NCBI GenBank assembly: GCA_963763085.1
Contig: CAVXNB010000001.1
Location: 620,001 to 684,000, forward strand
DNA from: CAVXNB01 sp963763085
GTDB taxonomy: Bacteria > Actinomycetota > Acidimicrobiia > Acidimicrobiales > Bog-793
Direction of reading: 5' to 3'
DNA length: 64,000 bases
A program made the position numbers and the translations under genes. The notes beneath the pieces were generated by a model. It searched no databases, had not been told where the DNA came from, and saw only the letters and a program-made list of their open reading frames with translations. Below are positions 58,154 to 64,000 of this stretch, piece after piece. Each line of letters opens with the position of its first letter. Positions within the stretch are counted from its first letter, which is position 1.

Positions 58154-58702
58154 TTAGAAGATGAACGGCACGAGCATCTTGGTCGAGCGCTTGTACACCG
58201 GGTAGATGTCCGGGAACTGCTCGGTCATAAAGCGCTCCTCGACGGTTGCGCTGTAGATGAAGTAGATCCCGGCTAGCACCACGGCGATCAGCCACATCCA
58301 GCTCAGCGCCACCGCGGTGCCGAGGCCGGCGACCAGGACGCCCGAGTAGATCGGGTGGCGGACCAGGTGATAGGGGCCGCTGGTCACCAGCTCTGGCTCG
58401 TCCTTCTGCGTCATCGGGGTGCCCCAGTTGCGCCCGATGTGGACGCGTGCCCAAATGGCGAACCCCAATCCGAGGGCGAAGAGGGCGAGTCCGCAGGCAG
58501 CGCGCCACGGGTCCGTGTTGAGACCGTGGCCACGAAAGGCTCCCAAGCGGATCAAGAGGATCACGGCGACAACAATCACGGCCCTGATACGCAGCTCGCG
58601 GGACCAGGGGACGCGGCCTCTCTTCATAGAGAACGCCGCAACGACCCAGTACAGGCAGAACACCGCCCATCCGACGGCGACAACGAGCTCGACCGCTCTC
58701 AC
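58154..58702 (-). CDS. Isoprenylcysteine carboxyl methyltransferase-family membrane protein
   Basis: 182 residues, four to five helices. The C-terminal signature GPYHLVRHPIYSGVLVAGLG with VEERFMTEQFPDIYPVYKRS marks the ICMT/PEMT family, SAM-dependent methylases with the active site in the membrane. Bacterial members act on varied lipids or small molecules; the substrate here is unknown. Reading frame intact, ends TAA at 58154. Copy 2 of the hairpin element lies ~40 bases upstream of its start. Confidence 0.83.
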   Translation of the reverse strand: MRAVELVVAVGWAVFCLYWVVAAFSMKRGRVPWSRELRIRAVIVVAVILLIRLGAFRGHGLNTDPWRAACGLALFALGLGFAIWARVHIGRNWGTPMTQKDEPELVTSGPYHLVRHPIYSGVLVAGLGTAVALSWMWLIAVVLAGIYFIYSATVEERFMTEQFPDIYPVYKRSTKMLVPFIF

Positions 58703-58740
58703 CGTGACTCAGATTGCCACAGTGCCTGGCTTGCTTGAGG

Positions 58741-58810
58741 CTTGAACCGTGAGCTGGCGCTGCAAGCGTCGGCATGCAGCGCCAGCTCAGGCGTTTGATC
58801 TAGAGAATGC
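58741..58810 (+). repeat. Dispersed hairpin element, copy 2
   Basis: Arms AGCTGGCGCTGC (58752-58763) and GCAGCGCCAGCT (58776-58787) around a 12-base loop, preceded by TTGAAC and followed by the same 22-base tail (58789-58810) as copy 1. The tail abuts the stop codon of the secreted repeat-protein gene on the minus strand, so this copy could end its transcript. Confidence 0.85.
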
Positions 58811-60223
58811 TCAGGTGACCTTGAGATGCTCGACGAGACGCAGGGTCCCGGCCGGTTCATGGCGGCTCGAGAACGTTCCCCAGCCGGCCAGGGTGCCGAG
58901 TCCTCCGCCGACGGACGACCCGCCGGAGGTGACGAGGAACGTGCCCCAAGTCGCGCCGTTCGGCGCCGTCGTCCCGTAGGCCGTGATGCTCACGGTGCCG
59001 GTCTGCCCGTCGAAGCTGCAGCTGCAGGTGTCGAAGGCTTCGAACGACTCCCAGCCACTCGGGCTGACCGTGGCCACGACCACCTCACCCGAGCTCCCGA
59101 GCGGGGCGCTGGGGTTCAGCGTGATCGATCCCGTAAGGCCGTTTCCGCCAAGGACGTCGCTGTTCAGTACGGCGACGAGGGTGTTGCCGGACTCGGTCAC
59201 GTTCGGGCTCCCGAGTGGAACCGGGGTGCTGGCCCCAACCTGGGTGTGCGTTCCAAAGTAGGTACCCAGCCGCCAGGCGCTCACCGAGAGGTGCTCAGCG
59301 ATGCCCGCCGGTGTACCGGGCGCCGGCGCCGGGTTGTCGGCGAGAACCTTGAACCCGCATTGTCCGAACGCTCTTCCTCCGACGACGCTCGGGGCGGCAC
59401 TCGAGTCCCCGAACTGAATTGCCGGCAGGTTGTTGAAGCAGATCAGGTTCCGGCCGACCAGGTTGCTGCCCAGCTCGTTGCCGTCTGGGTCGCTCGTGGT
59501 GTTGCCGACGAACGTGACGTTACGCCCGACCCGGTCGCGGAACGATGCGACGTAGCAGGTCTGCAAGCCGGCGACGGTGAGGTTGCCGCCGATCGAGCTG
59601 TCCTCGAAGTCGGTGTACTGGGGGGAGCCGTTCGGTCCCTGGCTCAGTGCGGCGTCCTCGGACCAGGGCGCGGGAATGGGGCTGGTGAAGCACGCTCCTG
59701 AGTTGGCCCCGCCGGCCACGCCCCCGCCTCCGCCGATCACCGAGACGCTGCCTCCGATGGAGGACGCCGCGACCACGACTCCCAGTGCCCCGATGGCGGT
59801 GAGATTCCCGCCGATGCGGTCAGTGGTGATGGCGTGACATCCCCCGGCCGGAGAGCAGCCCATGACGAGGACGCCACCGCGACCGACCCAGACGTTGCCT
59901 CGGACCACCAGGGTCGCCGGCAGGAGTGGATTGGCAACCGGGTCTCCCTTCGTGGTCGCGTCGAGCAGGGCTCCCGGCGCAATCTTGAGGTCTCTCCGGA
60001 CAACGATGGTGCCGGCCGGCATGTAACAGACGCCGGTGATGACCATCGAGTTGTACACGCCCGACGGCACGTTGCCGCCGGTGCAGTTGTAGCTGTATCC
60101 GTGATGTTTGTGGCCGGGCGGATGTCTGTGGCCGGGCGAAGTTGCGGCGCCCGCCGCAGCTGAGGTCGCCAGGACAGCCGACAACGCCAAAATCAGGACT
60201 GGAACGGAACGAAAAGCTCTCAT
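58811..60223 (-). CDS. Secreted repeat-rich protein, beta-helix-like
   Basis: 470 residues. Signal peptide MRAFRSVPVLILALSAVLAT to about residue 27 (cleavage near AAGAA-TS), then a His-rich stretch (HRHPPGHKHHGY) and many short Gly-rich repeats such as DRIGGNLTAIG, SSIGGSVSVIG, SSIGGNLTVAG and DRVGRNVTFVG, the kind of pattern that builds a parallel beta-helix. Paired Cys residues (CTGG, VCYMP, CFNN, CGFK) suggest disulfides. No enzyme motif. It probably works at the cell surface. ATG 60223 starts just at the signal peptide; the frame is open far upstream without signal. Confidence 0.72.
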   Translation of the reverse strand: MRAFRSVPVLILALSAVLATSAAAGAATSPGHRHPPGHKHHGYSYNCTGGNVPSGVYNSMVITGVCYMPAGTIVVRRDLKIAPGALLDATTKGDPVANPLLPATLVVRGNVWVGRGGVLVMGCSPAGGCHAITTDRIGGNLTAIGALGVVVAASSIGGSVSVIGGGGGVAGGANSGACFTSPIPAPWSEDAALSQGPNGSPQYTDFEDSSIGGNLTVAGLQTCYVASFRDRVGRNVTFVGNTTSDPDGNELGSNLVGRNLICFNNLPAIQFGDSSAAPSVVGGRAFGQCGFKVLADNPAPAPGTPAGIAEHLSVSAWRLGTYFGTHTQVGASTPVPLGSPNVTESGNTLVAVLNSDVLGGNGLTGSITLNPSAPLGSSGEVVVATVSPSGWESFEAFDTCSCSFDGQTGTVSITAYGTTAPNGATWGTFLVTSGGSSVGGGLGTLAGWGTFSSRHEPAGTLRLVEHLKVT

Positions 60224-60418
60224 GGTCTTCTTCTTCCCCTCGCGGACGAAAACCCACAGCGTGCGGTGAGCTAGCAGCACGCTGCAGTCAGGGCGAGCGT
60301 AGGACGCATTCCTCCACCCCTCAAGGGGCAATAGCCGGATGGCGCTCCATGACGACATTCTCGGGGTTGGACCGCTCCAGGTGAGCCTCGGGATCACCTC
60401 GACTAACCTGTCGACCTC

Positions 60419-60733
60419 ATGCAGAAGCGACTGGTCACGCGCTACGCGACGAAGTCGGCGGAAGCGGCGGACGAGAACCAGCGACGGGTCGAGGCGGTAT
60501 TCAAGGAGCTGGCGACCAACAAGCCCGACAACGTCAGCTATCTCGTCCTCCGGCTCGCGGATGACTCTTTCGTCCATGTCTCGTTCCACGACCACGGCGA
60601 CGACGAGACCAACCCGATCTCCTCAACCGCTGCCTTCGCACACTTTCAACAGGACCACGCCGACAGGCGGGAGGGCGCCGTCAACCAGCAGACCGCCTCG
60701 CTCGTCGGCGCGTACATCACGACGATCGCCTGA
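60419..60733 (+). CDS. Small conserved protein of unknown function
   Basis: 104 residues: MQKRLVTRYATKSAEAADEN, VEAVFKELATNKPDNVSYLV and FVHVSFHDHGDDETNPISST. The alternating helix and strand pattern with a HVSFH segment is like a dimeric alpha/beta-barrel (monooxygenase-fold) protein, but I cannot assign it. It lies 23 bases before the EEP gene on the same strand and may be co-transcribed. Confidence 0.65.
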   Translation: MQKRLVTRYATKSAEAADENQRRVEAVFKELATNKPDNVSYLVLRLADDSFVHVSFHDHGDDETNPISSTAAFAHFQQDHADRREGAVNQQTASLVGAYITTIA

Positions 60734-60756
60734 CGCCCCGGGAAGGGGCGGCCGCG

Positions 60757-61575
60757 GTGCCCGAGCTCGTCGTAGCTTCGTTCAACCTGCACGCCGGCGT
60801 CGACGGATGGGGGACCCCTTTTGACGTCGTGTCCGCCTGTGCCGAGCTTGACGCCGACGTCCTCGCGCTCCAGGAGACCTGGACCCCGGCCGGCGGCAAG
60901 GGACTGACCGACGTCCTGGCGGAGTCGCTCGGCTACGAGGCACACGAGGTGGCGCTCTCGCCCGCCATCCTGCTCGCGCCGGCGCAGCCACCCGGCCAGC
61001 GTTGGGGGCCCCACAGCGGCGATCCCCGTCACGCCCGCCGGCTCTGGGTCGGCGACTCGGAGGACGTCGCGCGGATGCGACGCGGGCGATGGGGCTCGCG
61101 GGCCGAGTCCGGCAGCTGGGGCATCGCGGTGCTCTCCCGCCTTCCGGTCCGGCGAGTCGAGGTCGTCGAGCTGGGCCGGCTACGGCGGGACCGGAGCATG
61201 CGGCGGGCGGCCGTCCTGGTCGTGGCCGACGCCGGCGGCACCCCGGTCACGGTCGTGGGGACCCATCTCGCCCACTTCACCCACGGGTCCGCCGTCCACT
61301 TCCAACGGTTGCGGCGGCGACTGCCGCCGCCGGACCAACCGGGCGTCCTCGCGGGCGACATGAACTTCTGGGGACCTCCGACCTCGCTCGCTCTCCCAGG
61401 CTGGCGAAGGGCGGTGAGGGCACGCACCTACCCCAGCTGGCGTGCCCACAGCCAGATCGATCACATCCTCGTCAACCGAGCGGTCGAGATCCTCTCCGGC
61501 GACGCGGTCGCCGTCGGCAACTCCGATCATTGGCCGGTGCGGGCGCGCCTCGCCGTCTCCCGAGGAGGGATGTAA
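60757..61575 (+). CDS. Endonuclease/exonuclease/phosphatase (EEP) family protein
   Basis: 272 residues. The metal-dependent EEP fold is seen from LVVASFNLHAG (first Asn), VLALQETW (metal Glu), VVGTHLAHFTHG, VLAGDMNFWGPP (Asp-x-Asn), QIDHILV and the terminal catalytic NSDHWPVRARL. The family cleaves phosphodiesters in nucleic acids, lipids or sugars; the substrate here is unknown. No signal peptide, so it is cytoplasmic. Start is GTG 60757. Confidence 0.87.
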   Translation: MPELVVASFNLHAGVDGWGTPFDVVSACAELDADVLALQETWTPAGGKGLTDVLAESLGYEAHEVALSPAILLAPAQPPGQRWGPHSGDPRHARRLWVGDSEDVARMRRGRWGSRAESGSWGIAVLSRLPVRRVEVVELGRLRRDRSMRRAAVLVVADAGGTPVTVVGTHLAHFTHGSAVHFQRLRRRLPPPDQPGVLAGDMNFWGPPTSLALPGWRRAVRARTYPSWRAHSQIDHILVNRAVEILSGDAVAVGNSDHWPVRARLAVSRGGM

Positions 61576-61616
61576 CCGTTCGGAGGCGGGTGAGGTCAGA
61601 CTTGTGGCGAGGGGGA

Positions 61617-61631
61617 CAGGCACGGTGCCTG
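61617..61631. promoter_or_regulatory. Perfect 15-base inverted repeat upstream of fabD
   Basis: CAGGCAC-G-GTGCCTG lies 26 bases before the fabD start, between the EEP gene and the fatty-acid operon. A position next to the operon start suits an operator for a fatty-acid regulator; no match to a named site is claimed. Confidence 0.35.
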
Positions 61632-61656
61632 ACCAGGACGTCAGAGGGGGCGAATA

Positions 61657-62889
61657 TTGCTGGCATTCACGTTTCCAGGCCAGGGCTCGCAACGACCCGG
61701 CATGGGGGCGGCCTGGGTTGACCACCCGTCGTTCGAGCTCGTCGCACTCGCATCGGAGGTGACTGGGCGCGATCTCGCCCATCTACTTCTCGAGGCCGAC
61801 CAGGACACCCTGACGCGGACGGACAACGCTCAGATCGCCACGTTCGTCCAAAGCCTGATCGTGCTTGACGCCGCCGAGCGGATCGGGATCGTTCCTTCGG
61901 CCTGCGCCGGGCACAGCCTCGGCGAGTACACGGCGCTCGTGGCCGCCGGCTCGCTCGACTTCGAGGACGGGCTCCGCCTGGTTGCCGAGCGAGGCGCCGC
62001 CATGCAGGAGGCCGCCGAGTACGCGCCGGGGACGATGATCGCCGTGCTGGGGCTCGACGACGAAACGGTCGAGGCGGCTTGTCGCCGTGCCGACGGCGAG
62101 GCTTGGATCGCGAATTTCAATGCTCCCGGGCAGGTGATCATCGCAGGCACCTCCGAGGCTGTCCGTGAGGTCGGTTCGATCGCCAAGGAGCTCGGCGCCA
62201 AACGGGTGATGGCCATCCCCGTCGGCGGCGCCTTCCACACCCCCCTCATGTCAGGTGCCCGGGACCGCCTCCGGAAGGCCCTCGCCTCGACGACCTTCCA
62301 CGCACTCGACCCCGGGGTCGTGGCGAACGTGGACGCCCGACTCCACGACGATCCCGAGGAGTGGCCGCGGCTTTTGTCGGCGCAACTGTGCAGCCCGGTC
62401 CGGTGGCGCCAGACGGTCGACACGCTCCTTGGCGAAGGCATGCAGACATTCGTCGAGCTCGGGCCGGGCGGGGTGCTTACCGGGCTCGCCCGCCGCGTGC
62501 TCCCGACCGCAGAGACCATCGGCGTCTCGGTCGCCACGCCCGACGACCTCGACCGTCTGGTGGAGATCCTCGCCGGGGGCATGGTGAGCGGTGCCGCCCC
62601 CGCAGGCGAGCACTTCCACATGACCGAGCGGCTCGTTGTGTCGCCGGTAGCCGGGCTCTTCGAACCTGCCCCTGGACTGGGCGGGTATCTTCCGGGCGGG
62701 ACCGGGCGATCGGCGGAGCCGGTGGTGGTCGAAGTGGGCGGGCTCCTGGGCCTCGTCGGCACGACAGAGGTGCGATCGGCGTTCTCGGGCACGCTCGAAG
62801 GCGTACTCGTCCTCGCTGGCGAGCGGGTGACCGGTGGCCAGCCGATCGCCTGGCTGCGGGCTCAGACCCATGACGAAAGGACGGCATGA
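61657..62889 (+). CDS. fabD: Malonyl-CoA:ACP transacylase with lipoyl/biotinyl-like C-terminal extension
   Basis: 410 residues. Residues 1-~305 are FabD: FTFPGQGSQ, nucleophile GHSLGEY with Ser87, and GAFHTPLM with His194; it moves malonyl from CoA to ACP. The extra ~95 residues end VRSAFSGTLEGVLVLAGERV then TGGQPIAWLR, the fold pattern of a biotinyl/lipoyl domain, but without the Met-Lys that is modified. TTG 61657 is set by AGAGGGGG just upstream. It starts a fab operon; the next start overlaps its stop (ATGA). Confidence 0.9.
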   Translation: MLAFTFPGQGSQRPGMGAAWVDHPSFELVALASEVTGRDLAHLLLEADQDTLTRTDNAQIATFVQSLIVLDAAERIGIVPSACAGHSLGEYTALVAAGSLDFEDGLRLVAERGAAMQEAAEYAPGTMIAVLGLDDETVEAACRRADGEAWIANFNAPGQVIIAGTSEAVREVGSIAKELGAKRVMAIPVGGAFHTPLMSGARDRLRKALASTTFHALDPGVVANVDARLHDDPEEWPRLLSAQLCSPVRWRQTVDTLLGEGMQTFVELGPGGVLTGLARRVLPTAETIGVSVATPDDLDRLVEILAGGMVSGAAPAGEHFHMTERLVVSPVAGLFEPAPGLGGYLPGGTGRSAEPVVVEVGGLLGLVGTTEVRSAFSGTLEGVLVLAGERVTGGQPIAWLRAQTHDERTA

Positions 62890-63857
62890 GAGGCGCACGA
62901 ATCACCGGATGGGGCCTCGCGCTGCCGGACAAGGTCGTCACGAACGCCGATTACGAAGCCCGCCTGGACACGAGCGACGCCTGGATCGTCGAGCGCACGG
63001 GGATCAAGGAGCGACGGCACGGCGGTACGACATCGGGTCTCGCTGTCGAGTCAGGCTTGCATGCCCTCGAGCGCGCCGGGCGCCGGGGCGAGGAGATCGA
63101 CCTCCTCGTACTTGCAACGACCACGCCCGACCAGGACGTGCCCGCCACCTCGTCGTGGGTCCACAACGCGCTCGGGTGCCGGGGCGCGGCGTTCGACTTG
63201 AACGCCGCCTGCTCCGGTTACGTGTACGGGCTCGTCACCGCCGCCGCCCTGCTCAATGCCGGACACGACCGTGCCCTGCTGATCGGCTCCGACACGTTGT
63301 CACGCATCACCGACCAGGACGACCGGTCGACCGCCGTGCTCTTCGCTGACGGCGCCGCCGCTCTCGTAGTCGAGGCCACCGACGGCGAGCCGCTCATCCT
63401 GGCCCACGACCTCGGGCTCGACGGTTCCCTGACGCACATCCTGTACTGCGACCGGGGCGGCCGGATCATGATGGAAGGCCGCGAAGTCTTCCGGCGAGCA
63501 GTTCGTGCGACCGTCGAGTCCGCCGAGCGCGTCCTGAAACAGGCCGACGTCACCGTCGAGGACATCGCCCTCTTCGTTCCTCACCAGGCGAACCTCCGCA
63601 TCATCGACGCCGTGGGTCAGCGACTCGAGATCGATCCCGCCCGCTATGCGATCTCCCTCGACCACACGGGCAACACGTCGGCCGCGTCGTGCGGGATCGC
63701 CCTCACAGAGGCCGCGGACGCCGGCCGGCTGGCCGACGGGGACCTCATCCTGTTCTCGGGCTTCGGCGCCGGGATGACGTGGGCGAGCGCCATCGTGAGG
63801 TGGGGTGGAGCCCCAGCGCGGCCGGCGGTCGCCGAAGACCCCGGAGCACATGGGTGA
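62886..63857 (+). CDS. fabH: 3-oxoacyl-ACP synthase III
   Basis: 323 residues. It condenses an acyl-CoA with malonyl-ACP to start fatty-acid synthesis. Catalytic triad Cys109 (NAACSGY), His233 (VPHQANLR) and Asn263 (HTGNTSAAS) are all present, and DAWIVERTGIKERR is the family N-terminal motif. The ATG overlaps the fabD stop and its own stop overlaps the fabG start (GTGA), so the three are tightly coupled. Confidence 0.95.
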   Translation: MRGARITGWGLALPDKVVTNADYEARLDTSDAWIVERTGIKERRHGGTTSGLAVESGLHALERAGRRGEEIDLLVLATTTPDQDVPATSSWVHNALGCRGAAFDLNAACSGYVYGLVTAAALLNAGHDRALLIGSDTLSRITDQDDRSTAVLFADGAAALVVEATDGEPLILAHDLGLDGSLTHILYCDRGGRIMMEGREVFRRAVRATVESAERVLKQADVTVEDIALFVPHQANLRIIDAVGQRLEIDPARYAISLDHTGNTSAASCGIALTEAADAGRLADGDLILFSGFGAGMTWASAIVRWGGAPARPAVAEDPGAHG

Positions 63858-64000
63858 GCAGCCAGGAGGACTCGCCCTCGGCCGGAGGTGACGGAGCCGG
63901 GAACACCATCGGCGACGGCAACGACGGCGATGGCGGCAACACAGGCAGGGTCGTCCTCGTGACCGGGGGGTCGCGGGGCATCGGCCTGGCTTGTGCGCGG
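63854..64000 (+). CDS. fabG: 3-oxoacyl-ACP reductase (5' end only)
   Basis: 49 residues visible before the window ends. After a Gly/Asp/Asn-rich leader of ~32 residues comes VVLVTGGSRGIGLACAR, the NADPH-binding TGxxxGIG motif of short-chain dehydrogenases. Position directly after fabH makes FabG the best call. The long flexible leader is unusual for FabG, and a start further in cannot be checked here. Confidence 0.75.
   Translation, partial: MSSQEDSPSAGGDGAGNTIGDGNDGDGGNTGRVVLVTGGSRGIGLACAR

Overview
The window is high-GC DNA with the gene order and gene content of an actinobacterium. Reading down the minus strand, an ANTAR response regulator, polA, rpsA, coaE, uvrB, uvrA, uvrC, rapZ, yvcK and gap follow the two housekeeping clusters familiar from Mycobacterium. 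The DtxR-type regulator, AftD-like arabinofuranosyltransferase, pdtaR homologue and GTG/TTG starts point the same way. A deep-branching lineage such as Acidimicrobiia is possible, but nothing here proves the class.

Layout. 1-13.1 kb (mostly minus): gap, yvcK, rapZ, a methyltransferase, uvrC, a VOC protein, uvrA, uvrB and coaE, with nadA on plus. 13.2-29.2 kb: a block that separates coaE from rpsA, made of an AftD-like gene converging on a four-gene minus glycosyltransferase operon, then a complete plus-strand peptide ABC operon. 29.4-38.9 kb: rpsA, polA, a divergent DtxR-family gene, the ANTAR regulator, a coiled-coil protein and a two-gene ECF transporter. tRNA-Leu(CAA) follows at 39.0 kb. 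39.3-60.2 kb is accessory: a broken hydrolase-cyclase, a DUF6529/Rieske pair, two NarL-type two-component systems around an Er-VIT1 iron exporter, a five-gene membrane redox operon (ferric-reductase-like, FMN-binding, two NAGPA-domain proteins, b-type membrane protein), an OmpR two-component system, two paralogous membrane proteins, an ICMT-like methyltransferase and a secreted repeat protein. 60.4-64 kb: a small unknown, an EEP phosphatase and the start of a fatty-acid synthesis operon (fabD-fabH-fabG).

How the genes work together. The left end is DNA repair plus wall-precursor and central carbon control. The 13-23 kb genes probably build or move a wall polysaccharide. The 23-29 kb operon imports peptides. 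The 48-54 kb operon looks like a route carrying electrons from cytoplasmic NAD(P)H to flavin outside the membrane.

Sequence quality. About 30 single-base reading-frame breaks fall in 2-12.4 kb, inside conserved genes whose protein sequence continues in another frame. A smaller group lies at 39.9-47.6 kb. Most look like base-calling indels, so coordinates of those genes are outer limits.

Most interesting: a ~70-bp hairpin element present twice (42.3 and 58.7 kb); the flavin/NAGPA operon; an S-A-A fused ECF protein; FabD with a lipoyl-like tail; a hexapeptide repeat with an out-of-phase base at the end of ribosomal protein S1.
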